Assembly (NCBI RefSeq): GCF_028705895.1
Contig: NZ_JAQWCQ010000007.1
Span: 1-64,000 of the forward strand
Direction: 5' to 3'
From: Massilibacteroides sp.
GTDB lineage: Bacteria > Bacteroidota > Bacteroidia > Bacteroidales > Tannerellaceae
Length of the DNA: 64,000 nt
Below are positions 1 through 7,293 of this stretch, piece after piece. Position 1 is the stretch's first letter. Each line of letters begins with the position of its first letter. The notes beneath the pieces are model-generated. The model made no database searches, had not been told where the DNA came from, and was given only the letters and a program-made list of their open reading frames with translations. Both the position numbers and the translations under genes were made by a program.

Positions 1-395
1 TCCTACTCGTTAAGAATAGGCCAAACTTGTACCAACTAACCCCAAATAGGATAAGACTTGATCCTACTCGAGGCTAGTTATATCAATTTGTAAAGAACTG
101 CAATACGTGGTTTACCGGAGGCTTACGTTTCTACTTGTTTTTTCGTACCTTTGTACCCAGAGTTTCAGGGCAAAAAGGCAACCTCAAAAGCCGAGGTACG
201 AGCGAAAGCTACAAGACGTTGATATTCAACACCATGAACATTCAACTATTTTTGAGAATGAAATAAAATAGCTTGCCGTACCTTTTAAATTGCAAAGTGC
301 TGAAAACTAAGAATGTGAATAGAGTGCATCGGGAAGTAAGCAAAGATAACATCTGTGATTATTTCGCCTTTTATTTCTCCAAGATAGTGTATGAG
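1..395. other. Left-edge non-coding region, possible remnant of a mobile element
   Basis: I see no convincing gene here. The 9-mer TCCTACTCG occurs at 1-9 and again at 62-70. The second copy lies in a small hairpin (TAGGAT/ATCCTA). A good -7 promoter element follows at 146-153. The transcript it would make can fold: CGTACC at 144-149 can pair with GGTACG near 195-200, with an inner CCTC/GAGG hairpin. That suggests an untranslated leader whose downstream gene has been lost, because no open frame with protein-like composition follows on the plus strand. The 90-codon plus-strand frame from 273 looks like chance. Assignment to a mobile element is an inference from repeats and context only. Confidence 0.3.
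146..153 (+). promoter_or_regulatory. Bacteroidota-type -7 promoter element (TAccTTTG)
   Basis: TACCTTTG matches the Bacteroidota sigma-70 -7 consensus TAnnTTTG. No recognisable gene follows on the plus strand for 2.5 kb, so it either drives a non-coding RNA or is left over from a lost gene. Confidence 0.4.
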
Positions 396-629
396 TTAAT
401 TTTCGAGTTCTATTCTTACCTTAAAATTCTTAGAAATGAAATCTTTTATGTTTTTGGCATATATTCGACATTCTATTTCAAACTCATCTGTACTAATATC
501 ATTTATGACAGCTATGCGAAGATCTTCCTTGAAAGAATCAGTTGATAATCCATGTTTTATATCTCCAATATTGCTTTCGATAACATAAACCAATCCTTCT
601 TCTGTAACAGTAGGATAGAATAGATTCAT
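396..629 (-). CDS. Hypothetical protein, 77 aa
   Basis: A short minus-strand frame whose translation (start MNLFYPTVTEEG, end VRIELEN) has protein-like composition with charged and hydrophobic residues alternating. I chose the ATG at 629 over the longer start at 719 because a purine-rich AAAGGAA stretch lies just before it, and because the extra 30 residues of the longer form do not look conserved. I recognise no family. It lies between the left-edge non-coding DNA and the Fic gene, in a region that looks accessory. It could be a spurious frame. Confidence 0.4.
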   Translation of the reverse strand: MNLFYPTVTEEGLVYVIESNIGDIKHGLSTDSFKEDLRIAVINDISTDEFEIECRIYAKNIKDFISKNFKVRIELEN

Positions 630-881
630 ATTTATTTTTCCTTTATCTGAACAGGGCATTATTTTGAATAAAAAGATAAAAGCCAAATGACAGAAACGCC
701 CATTGGAGGTAATCTTCAAAAGTCGTGTTTTCTCGAAAAAAGATTGCTCTAATTAACCAAAACCAAATATAAATATTACCAGCTAAAATATATATTCGCT
801 TAAATAATAAATCTATTTTAGCTCATAATTCGTTTTTTAATTGTCTTTTATCCATAGACTTGATGTTGTAATAATTGATAA

Positions 882-1820
882 TCAATCTTTCATAATCTCC
901 CAATATCCTCCTCTAGCCGAACCATGCCGAACAATAACACCATCCGCTGTCATTTTTTGCAAATGATATTTAACACCATCTGCAGTAATACCCAATATAA
1001 CGGCTAGCTCGTTGCGTGTAATCTTGGTATTATTACGTATTTGTTCTATGATTTTATCACGAGTTGAACGTGGAGTGTTGCTTTCAAGTGCCAATGTTTC
1101 GTCAATTACACCTAAAATAAATTCAATGAATGGAGTACAACCATCTTCGCCTCCGCTAATTGCAATAGCTTTATAATATTCCTTACGATATTTATAAACG
1201 ATATTTTCAATAGGTAGATTCTTGAATACAGGTCGCCAATTGGAGAGAATTAGCGTTTGCCACAATCTGCCTGTTCGTCCGTTGCCATCCGAAAAAGGGT
1301 GTATAAACTCAAATTCATAATGAAATATGCAACTCTTTATCAAAGGGTGTTCGTCTGTCATATTCAACCACTCAAAAAGGTCTTTCATCAATTGAGGTAC
1401 AAGGTGAGCAGGCGGTGCATAATGAATTATCTCTTCACCCGAAGCCACACCAACACCTCCTGATCTAAAATGCCCTGCATCGTCAATTAATCCTGTCTCC
1501 ATAGTAAGATGTGCTTTAAGAAGATCTTCTATGCTATTCGGATTCAATTTATCAAGCAGTTCATATGCTTTGATGGCATTTCGTATCTCTTGTACTTCAT
1601 TGATTGGTGCAATAACAGGTTTACCATCCAATATCGCTGTTATTTGATCTGTCGTCAAACTGTTACCTTCAATAGCTAAAGAACCTTGAATCGTTTTTAT
1701 GCGGTTTATTCGATGTAATCGTAATTCCTCTTGAGCATAGAAACTCCCTACCGCTTCGCTTATCTTGGAAACGAGGTCAATAATCTTTGGGGTGATCTTA
1801 TATGGTGGTTTATATGACAT
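882..1820 (-). CDS. Fic family protein (putative AMPylase) with C-terminal winged helix
   Basis: A 312-residue Fic/DOC protein. The signature HPFSDGNGRTGR is at residues 174-185 and contains the catalytic His and the nucleotide-binding GNGR loop, so it should transfer AMP or another nucleotide moiety to a hydroxyl side chain of a target protein. An N-terminal inhibitory motif of the (S/T)xxxE(G/N) type is visible at residues 47-52 (SLAIEG), placing it among Fic enzymes autoinhibited by their own N-terminal helix. The last ~65 residues (from about KIIEQIRNN) look like a winged helix-turn-helix, common in stand-alone regulatory Fic proteins. The -7 promoter element ends only 5 bases before the ATG, so the mRNA may be leaderless. 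Repeated GGGTAG boxes upstream could be its own operator. The cellular target cannot be read from sequence. Confidence 0.92.
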   Translation of the reverse strand: MSYKPPYKITPKIIDLVSKISEAVGSFYAQEELRLHRINRIKTIQGSLAIEGNSLTTDQITAILDGKPVIAPINEVQEIRNAIKAYELLDKLNPNSIEDLLKAHLTMETGLIDDAGHFRSGGVGVASGEEIIHYAPPAHLVPQLMKDLFEWLNMTDEHPLIKSCIFHYEFEFIHPFSDGNGRTGRLWQTLILSNWRPVFKNLPIENIVYKYRKEYYKAIAISGGEDGCTPFIEFILGVIDETLALESNTPRSTRDKIIEQIRNNTKITRNELAVILGITADGVKYHLQKMTADGVIVRHGSARGGYWEIMKD

Positions 1821-1824
1821 ATAG

Positions 1825-1832
1825 CAAAGATA
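1825..1832 (-). promoter_or_regulatory. -7 element of the Fic gene promoter (TATCTTTG)
   Basis: On the minus strand the sequence reads TATCTTTG, a full TAnnTTTG match. Its last base is only 5 nt from the Fic start codon at 1820, so transcription would begin at or very near the A of the ATG. The next in-frame Met is around residue 107, inside the conserved domain, so a shorter start is unlikely. A leaderless message is the simplest reading. Confidence 0.55.
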
Positions 1833-1849
1833 AGAACAAATTTAATTAA

Positions 1850-1889
1850 GGGTAGCTAATCGGGTAGTTTATTTTAGGTAGTACTACCC
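1850..1889. promoter_or_regulatory. Candidate operator: repeated GGGTAG boxes and palindrome upstream of fic
   Basis: GGGTAG occurs at 1850-1855 and 1862-1867 and AGGTAG at 1876-1881. The last copy belongs to the perfect 12-nt palindrome GGTAGTACTACC (1877-1888). The boxes lie about 30-70 bases upstream of the Fic start, just behind the -7 element. Because the Fic protein ends in a winged helix, autoregulation through these boxes is plausible but is inferred only from spacing and symmetry. Confidence 0.4.
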
Positions 1890-1934
1890 AATAAAAATTC
1901 AATTTTAGCTGTTTGTTTTCCGAAAGTATTTATT

Positions 1935-2547
1935 GGCTTCCAACAAAATCAATCCCGTTCATATTATTGATTTACAACACATTAAAATCAATCGAATAGT
2001 TTTTATTTTTTGTGTTTTATTTTGACAAATAGATACTTTTTTCGTCCTTTTACTTACGCATAAAAAAATGTCCATCCTTGTTTTTTGATTTATAGCATCG
2101 TTTTAGACCAATAAATATTGCATTTAGACTAAAATAGCCCGTTTTTTACCGAAAATATAAAGGTTATTTTCTGAAAAATATCCTTTATATTCAAAAAAAG
2201 AATAGAATCTTTTTCCAAAAAGAATAGGGAGATTTTATCCATTGCCTTTTTTTGTTCAATTTTGATAATTCAAAAAAACGGGCATGCCGTATCGTGCGTT
2301 TTAAGTGTGGTTTTTCGGTGTTTGTTTTTCGGGTACATATATTGTCATTTTATTTAATAAAGCGCGTTAAAACAACGCTGTTGAAGCCGACGACAATTTG
2401 TCTGAAAATGACAAATTTTGCTATTATTTTGTTTTTTATTTCGCTTTTTTACATTTGCTGTCCACGATTTGTTTTAACCTATTGAGGTAATCCCATTAAA
2501 AACGACATAATCCAAGTGTAATAACAACCGGGGTTTCGGACTGATCC
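1935..2547 (+). mobile_element. Dispersed repeat copy A (5'-truncated copy of the 940-bp element)
   Basis: This stretch is nearly identical by eye to 19207-19820, with a few substitutions and small indels. It begins with GGCTTCCAAC and ends with the terminal CTGATCC (2541-2547), so the right terminal inverted repeat is kept. The left 326 bp found in copies B and C, including the left terminal repeat and the fold-back, are missing. It contains the imperfect AAATATAAAGG-type hairpin near 2150-2196. A 77-codon frame inside it has homologous frames in the other copies, but it breaks at an A-run in copy B and looks like chance in AT-rich DNA. No transposase is present. Confidence 0.75.
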
Positions 2548-2667
2548 AAATATTGTCTATCTTCACCGTAATTCTACACAAAGGTGTTTGCACCATAATA
2601 GTGCAAATAATTTTAAAAACCGCACTGCAATAGAACAAAAATACTGTTTTTGTAAAAAACATGAAGT

Positions 2668-2928
2668 ATGGATCACATATTGGGGTATTCAATGGTAATA
2701 CGTGGGGATATTCATTATTTCCATCATATACATCTTTATCCGGAAGGGAATACTCATTTCCACAAACAAGCGTTACCGGAATACAAACAACTATTAACAG
2801 CCAAAGGTCAAAACAGCTTTGTTGAGATTACCTATGAGAAGCTTTTCAGATTAATGCGTGTTTTTTTTACTTCGGATGAACAAATTCGATGGATAGATTA
2901 CTTACAAAACAGGTATATTATTGATTAA
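2668..2928 (+). pseudogene. Fragment (probable C-terminus) of an unidentified protein
   Basis: The 86-codon frame reads like the end of a larger protein (PEYKQLLTAKG, then ITYEKLFRLMRVFF, then WIDYLQNRYIID) and not like a complete small gene. Upstream the frame has no convincing start or N-terminal domain, and the dispersed repeat copy A ends only 120 bases before it, so the 5' part may have been removed by a rearrangement. The ending is reminiscent of PD-(D/E)XK nuclease-like hypothetical proteins of Bacteroidales, but this is a weak resemblance from memory. It is also possible that this is an intact small protein. Confidence 0.35.
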
Positions 2929-2957
2929 TAAATTGCTGATTCGTACTCTTCATCGAT

Positions 2958-2988
2958 TTGTCTATATGGTATTTTATATTACTTTTGT
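2958..2988 (+). promoter_or_regulatory. Full Bacteroidota promoter (TTTG, 19 nt, TActTTTG)
   Basis: TTTG at 2958-2961 is separated by exactly 19 nt from TACTTTTG at 2981-2988, matching the -33/-7 consensus for the Bacteroidota primary sigma factor. It lies about 28 nt upstream of the nuclease gene at 3017 and probably drives the cluster that follows. Confidence 0.75.
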
Positions 2989-3016
2989 CTTCAACTAATC
3001 AGCAATAATTTTAGAT

Positions 3017-3661
3017 GTGGATACAAAAATAAAGCTGCGGGTACAGGGATTGACTAACAGCCAAGTACAGTCGGGTGCATATGCTTTGGTGCTGGCAGAA
3101 GAAAATGGATTAAGACGAATTCCGATTATCGTTGGAACAGCTGAAGCACAATCTATTGCGATAGCCTTAGAACATATTACCCCTCCCCGACCTCTTACTC
3201 ACGATTTGTTTACCAAGTTGATACAAACTATTGATTTAAAGCTGCAGGAAGTTTTTATTTACAAGTTTGAAGATGGGGTTTTCTTTTCTGAACTTATTAT
3301 TGACACAGTTGACAAACAAATACGAATTGATTCACGTACGTCGGATGCGATTGCGATCGCGCTACGTATGTCATGTACTATTTATACCACTCCGGAAATA
3401 ATGGAAGAATGCGGAATTATGCTTGAAGAAGACGGCACGGATTCTGACGATTCAGCGGATGAAAACGAACAGGAACAGGATCAACGGCTTGAGCCGGATG
3501 ATTTAAAGGATGAAGACAAGCTGAAAGAATGGTTGTCCTTGATGTCTTCTGGTGAGTTACAACAGCGGTTGGATGAATCAATAGCTTCGGAAAATTACGA
3601 ATTCGCTAAATTATATAGAGACGAACAAGATAGAAGAGAACGGGAGGATACAACTAAATGA
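3017..3661 (+). CDS. Bifunctional nuclease family protein (DUF151) with UVR motif
   Basis: A 214-residue protein. Residues ~1-125 form a bifunctional nuclease (BFN/DUF151) domain (VQGLTNSQVQSGAYALVLAE, IPIIVGTAEAQSIAIALE, SRTSDAIAIALRM). A strongly acidic linker at ~135-168 follows, then a UvrB/UvrC-type motif near the C-terminus (LQQRLDESIASENYEFAKLYRDE) that usually mediates protein contacts. This two-part arrangement is normal for Bacteroidales. The start is GTG at 3017, 29 nt after a strong promoter. The stop overlaps the next ORF by 4 bases (ATGA), so translation is probably coupled to the nucleoside transporter. The nuclease activity is family knowledge; the physiological substrate is unknown. 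Confidence 0.88.
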   Translation: MDTKIKLRVQGLTNSQVQSGAYALVLAEENGLRRIPIIVGTAEAQSIAIALEHITPPRPLTHDLFTKLIQTIDLKLQEVFIYKFEDGVFFSELIIDTVDKQIRIDSRTSDAIAIALRMSCTIYTTPEIMEECGIMLEEDGTDSDDSADENEQEQDQRLEPDDLKDEDKLKEWLSLMSSGELQQRLDESIASENYEFAKLYRDEQDRREREDTTK

Positions 3662-4974
3662 TTAATGAAACAGCGGGCTTTAGTTTTGATACACTTTGGA
3701 GAGGAATTTTAGGGATTTGCACCATCTTGGTCGTAGCTTATCTGTTAAGTAAGGACAGAAAAAAAATTGACTGGAAATTAGTTGGTGTAGGATTAATACT
3801 TCAATTAGCATTTGCTTTGGCCGTAATATATGTGCCGATTGTAGGTGCTTTTTTTGAATTATTAGGTAAGGTTTTTATTCGGTTAATGGATTTTACGCAG
3901 GCAGGGGTTGATTTTCTACTCGGTCCATATGCCTCAAAAGCAGGAGGGTTTGTGTTCCTGATCCATTCGTTGCCAGTTGTTATTTTCTTTTCAGCATTAG
4001 TCTCTCTGTTTTATCATTGGGAAATCATCCAACGCATCGTGCAGGGACTTTCATGGGCAGTAAGACGAATACTGAACATCTCAGGTGCCGAAGGTCTGGT
4101 TGTGTCGGGTAATCTATTCTTAGGCATGACAGAAGCTCCTGTGTTAATCAAGAATTATATCCCGTCTATGAACCGCTCTGAAATATTTCTGATTATGGTA
4201 GCCGGTATGGCTACAATTGCCGGTTCTTTGATGGGTACTTATATCGGATTATTATCTGGTAATGATCCTGTTCAACGTTTATTTTTTGCAAAACATCTTA
4301 TTTCTGCGACAATGATGGCTATACCGGGAGCGATCGTTATTTCAAAAATGATTTATCCGCAAACGGAAACAGTAATCGACCAAACGGTGGAAACGGATAA
4401 AACAGAGTCTAATTCGACAGCACTTGAATCTATTTCTTCCGGAACGGGTATAGGTATTCGCTTAATGGTGAATATTGCAGCCATGCTGCTTGTTTTCATT
4501 GCGTTAGTAGCAATGGCCAATTATATATTAAATAATCTGATCGGTCACTATACAGGGCTAAATGATTGGATTTATCAAATAACAGAGGGTAAAAGTACAG
4601 GGCTTACTTTTCAGTTTATCTTAGGCGTATTCACCGCTCCGTTCATGTGGCTGATCGGTGTTCCTACAGAAGACATGATGCTTGTAGGTTCGTTACTTGG
4701 GCAGAAAACTATTTTAAATGAATTTGTAGCTTTTGTTCAGTTTCAGGAATGGAAAGAATTGGGACTATTCATGTCTCAGAAATCAATTATAATGTGTACG
4801 TATATACTGTGTGGTTTTGCAAATATATCTTCCATTGGCATTTTGATCGGAGGTATTGGGGTACTTGCTCCGGATAAGAGAGGAATGATTACTCGCTTAG
4901 GGCCGTACGCAATGATAGCGGGAGGTATGGTATCGATCCTGTCGGCCACATTGGTAGGAATGATTTTGGGATAA
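3658..4974 (+). CDS. nupC: Concentrative nucleoside transporter (NupC/CNT family)
   Basis: A 438-residue polytopic membrane protein with the CNT family pattern: an N-terminal helical group, a nucleoside-recognition/gate segment (GNLFLGMTEAPVLIKNYIPSMNRSEIFLIMVAGMATIAGS) and a C-terminal group (GVPTEDMMLVGSLLGQKTILNEFVAF, then CGFANISSIGILIGGIG). These proteins take up nucleosides with Na+ or H+. The gene starts inside the stop of the nuclease gene (4-base ATGA overlap) and ends 4 bases before rsmE, so it is in an operon. The gene symbol reflects the family; substrate range within nucleosides cannot be told. Confidence 0.92.
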   Translation: MINETAGFSFDTLWRGILGICTILVVAYLLSKDRKKIDWKLVGVGLILQLAFALAVIYVPIVGAFFELLGKVFIRLMDFTQAGVDFLLGPYASKAGGFVFLIHSLPVVIFFSALVSLFYHWEIIQRIVQGLSWAVRRILNISGAEGLVVSGNLFLGMTEAPVLIKNYIPSMNRSEIFLIMVAGMATIAGSLMGTYIGLLSGNDPVQRLFFAKHLISATMMAIPGAIVISKMIYPQTETVIDQTVETDKTESNSTALESISSGTGIGIRLMVNIAAMLLVFIALVAMANYILNNLIGHYTGLNDWIYQITEGKSTGLTFQFILGVFTAPFMWLIGVPTEDMMLVGSLLGQKTILNEFVAFVQFQEWKELGLFMSQKSIIMCTYILCGFANISSIGILIGGIGVLAPDKRGMITRLGPYAMIAGGMVSILSATLVGMILG

Positions 4975-4978
4975 AACT

Positions 4979-5677
4979 ATGCAATTATTTTATACACCGG
5001 AGATAATAACGAATCAGGAACTACCCAAAGAAGAAGCTAAACATTGCATTCGCGTACTTCGGCTTGGGGAAGGTTCGGAAATTAATTTAACAGACGGGAA
5101 AGGGAATTTTCACAAGGCTATTATTGAGCAAGCGCATCCGAAGCATTGTTTAGTATCAATCATAGAAACGATTCCTCAGCCATCTCTATGGCCTTTTTAT
5201 TTGCATATTGCTGTTGCCCCAACGAAAAACATGGATCGTATGGAATGGTTTGCAGAAAAAGCAACAGAGATTGGAATTGATGCTATAACCTTTCTGAATT
5301 GTCGTTACTCTGAACGCCGGGAAATAAAAACAGAACGCATAGAAAAGATATTGATTAGCGCAATGAAGCAATCGCTTAAAGCAACGCTACCTTCGCTTAA
5401 CGGAATGACCGACTTTAAGTCGTTCGTAAAGCAATCTTTTGAAGGGAAAAAGTTCATTGCCCACTGTGAACCCGGAGAGAAACGATTACTTAAGCAAGCC
5501 TGCCTACCGGGAGAACAGGCTCTTATACTAATCGGTCCGGAAGGTGATTTCAGTTCCGAAGAAATTGAATTAGCCCAAAAAGAAGGATTCATCCCCATAT
5601 CACTTGGAGAAAGTCGGCTGCGAACAGAAACGGCAGCATTAACGGCTTGTCAAACTGTCCATTTTATCAATCAATAA
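4979..5677 (+). CDS. rsmE: 16S rRNA (uracil(1498)-N(3))-methyltransferase RsmE
   Basis: A 232-residue SPOUT-class methyltransferase. It has an N-terminal PUA-like part (KEEAKHCIRVLRLGEGSEINLTDGKG), then the SAM-binding knot at the C-terminus (LILIGPEGDFSSEEIE and LGESRLRTETAALTACQ). It methylates N3 of U1498 in 16S rRNA. Length and motifs are typical. It sits 4 nt after nupC and 14 nt before an exonuclease gene in the same direction. Confidence 0.95.
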   Translation: MQLFYTPEIITNQELPKEEAKHCIRVLRLGEGSEINLTDGKGNFHKAIIEQAHPKHCLVSIIETIPQPSLWPFYLHIAVAPTKNMDRMEWFAEKATEIGIDAITFLNCRYSERREIKTERIEKILISAMKQSLKATLPSLNGMTDFKSFVKQSFEGKKFIAHCEPGEKRLLKQACLPGEQALILIGPEGDFSSEEIELAQKEGFIPISLGESRLRTETAALTACQTVHFINQ

Positions 5678-5691
5678 ACGAATAAAACGAC

Positions 5692-6186
5692 ATGATAAAA
5701 GATTTTGCCGCCATTGATTTTGAGACAGCAAATCAATATCGTACCAGCATTTGCAGTGTCGGTTTAGTCATCGTCAGAAATGGGGAAATTGTTGATCGTT
5801 TTTATAGTTTGATTCAACCGGAACCTAATTTTTATTCATATTGGAATACGCGCGTTCACGGTATTACGCAAGCCGACACAGAGAACGCCCCTGTTTTTCC
5901 ATTTGTATGGAAAGAAATAGCCATACGCATCGAAGGACTCCCTTTAGTCGCGCATAACAAAGCGTTTGACGAAGGATGCCTTAAAGCTGTCTTCCGCACC
6001 TATTGTATGGACTATCCGGATTACACATTCTTCTGTACCCTCCAGTCTTCACGAAAGAAAATAAAAAACCTCCCGAACTACCAGCTACACACAGTAGCAG
6101 CTTGTTGTGGATATACATTAGAGAATCATCATCATGCCCTTGCTGATGCAGAGGCTTGCGCCTGGATTGCGCGTGAGATTATCTGA
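5692..6186 (+). CDS. DnaQ-like 3'-5' exonuclease (DEDDh family)
   Basis: A 164-residue exonuclease domain protein. Exo I is visible near the start (AAIDFETAN, acidic pair D9/E11), exo II around HNKAFDEGCL, and exo III at HHHALADAEACAWIA with the His and Asp of the DEDDh type. It is short and without other domains, as for stand-alone 3'-5' exonucleases related to the DNA polymerase III epsilon subunit. It is last in the co-directional run from the BFN nuclease. The substrate (DNA or RNA) is not evident. Confidence 0.88.
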   Translation: MIKDFAAIDFETANQYRTSICSVGLVIVRNGEIVDRFYSLIQPEPNFYSYWNTRVHGITQADTENAPVFPFVWKEIAIRIEGLPLVAHNKAFDEGCLKAVFRTYCMDYPDYTFFCTLQSSRKKIKNLPNYQLHTVAACCGYTLENHHHALADAEACAWIAREII

Positions 6187-6216
6187 CTTATATAAAGTAA
6201 ATCGTATATATTTTTT

Positions 6217-6224
6217 TACATTTG
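6217..6224 (+). promoter_or_regulatory. -7 promoter element (TAcaTTTG) upstream of the ECF sigma gene
   Basis: TACATTTG fits TAnnTTTG. Transcription should begin around 6229-6231. That excludes the in-frame GTG at 6226 as a start and favours the GTG at 6253. Confidence 0.55.
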
Positions 6225-6252
6225 TGTGTTAATAAAACACATTTCTGTCACT

Positions 6253-6861
6253 GTGAGCTCATTTTTAGAAAAAAGAATACTTGAAGACTTAAGAAAAGGT
6301 AACCGGGATGCATTTAATGAATTCTTTTGCTTCTTTTATCCTCGATTACTTGCTTATACATCTTCTATTGTAGAAAGCAAAGTGGCCGAAGATATAACTC
6401 AAGATGTCTTTTTATACGTGTGGGAGAATCGTAAAAAACTAAAAATTACGAACGGTTTCTACTCCTACCTGTTCCAGGCCGCTTATACGCGTTGTTTAGA
6501 TTATTTGAAAAAGAATCAATCTGTAGAAAAATACAACTCACATGCAACGATAGAACACGCACGACTTTATGGCAATTTGATCAGTGGAGAGAATAGTGTT
6601 TTAGAAGAACTCTATTCAAAAGATTTTTACAAACTACTTTATTCTCTGCTTGAACAGATACCGGAACAAAGACGTGAGGTATTCATCCTTGCTTACATAC
6701 ACGGCATGAAGACGAAAGAGATTTCGGAGTTGCTAAAGATTCCACAACGGACAGTGGAAAGTCATATTTACCTGACAATAAAACATCTGAAAGATAAAAT
6801 GAAGCCAAAAGATTTTCTCTTCATCTGTCAGATTTTAGCAATTTCTTCCGAGCTTCTCTGA
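6253..6861 (+). CDS. ECF-type RNA polymerase sigma factor
   Basis: An extracytoplasmic-function sigma factor of about 202 aa. Region 2 is recognisable at FYPRLLAYTSSIVESKVAEDITQDVFLYVWENRKKL and region 4 at EQIPEQRREVFILAYIHGMKTKEISELLKIPQRTVESHIYLTIKHLKDK, with the helix-turn-helix at KTKEISELLKIPQRTVESHI. I prefer the GTG at 6253 over GTG 6226 because the -7 element ends at 6224. No FecR-type anti-sigma factor or TonB receptor lies beside it. The next gene is the fluoride channel crcB, 43 nt downstream. It is therefore an orphan ECF whose partner and regulon cannot be inferred. Confidence 0.88.
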   Translation: MSSFLEKRILEDLRKGNRDAFNEFFCFFYPRLLAYTSSIVESKVAEDITQDVFLYVWENRKKLKITNGFYSYLFQAAYTRCLDYLKKNQSVEKYNSHATIEHARLYGNLISGENSVLEELYSKDFYKLLYSLLEQIPEQRREVFILAYIHGMKTKEISELLKIPQRTVESHIYLTIKHLKDKMKPKDFLFICQILAISSELL

Positions 6862-6904
6862 CAATCAAGTAAAGGAGATAATCAAGTACAAAAAACAGAC
6901 AAAA

Positions 6905-7288
6905 ATGATCAAACATTTATTATTAGTGACTTTAGGTGGTGGTATCGGTAGCGGATTGAGATATCTAACTACATATTGGATAATGAAACAACTTCCCAAC
7001 TCTTTTCCACTAAGTACTTTTGTTGTAAATATATTGGGATGTTTTGCTATTGGTTTTTTAATGGGGTTAACTACACGATATGAAATATTCAATAATGAGT
7101 TAAGATTTTTATTAATTGTCGGTTTCTGCGGAGGATACACTACTTTTTCCACCTTTTCGGCGGAAAATATAAAACTAATTGAAATGGGGCATTACGGTAT
7201 GGCAGCTTTGTATATAGCGACAAGCATATTGGGAGGAATTGCCGCTTTATGGGTAGGACATGTCTTATCCAAAATTTTAATTTCTTAA
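6905..7288 (+). CDS. crcB: Fluoride channel CrcB/Fluc
   Basis: A 127-residue, four-helix membrane protein of the Fluc family, which forms dual-topology dimers that export fluoride. Conserved features are GGGIGSGLRYL near the N-terminus, NILGCFAIGF with the pore Asn, and GFCGGYTTFSTFSAE, containing the family Phe-box region. The start ATG at 6905 follows an AAAGGAGA-like stretch 25 nt upstream. I see no crcB-motif fluoride riboswitch in the 43-nt gap behind the sigma factor gene, so it is probably co-transcribed with it or constitutive. Confidence 0.93.
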   Translation: MIKHLLLVTLGGGIGSGLRYLTTYWIMKQLPNSFPLSTFVVNILGCFAIGFLMGLTTRYEIFNNELRFLLIVGFCGGYTTFSTFSAENIKLIEMGHYGMAALYIATSILGGIAALWVGHVLSKILIS

Positions 7289-7293
7289 TACAA

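Noticed and set aside
273-545. 90-codon frame at the left edge
   Set aside because: It overlaps the more protein-like minus-strand frame, is rich in Phe/Tyr/Ile, and has no start signal.
2252-2485. A 77-91-codon reading frame shared by the three copies of the dispersed repeat (also at 19534-19794 and 34601-34876 minus)
   Set aside because: The copies are nearly identical DNA, so conservation of the frame is no evidence of coding. The start differs because of an extra A in copy B, composition is Ile/Phe/Leu-rich as expected from AT-rich DNA, and there is no start signal.
6862-6904. Fluoride riboswitch upstream of crcB
   Set aside because: The gap is only 43 nt and lacks the conserved crcB-motif pseudoknot sequences.
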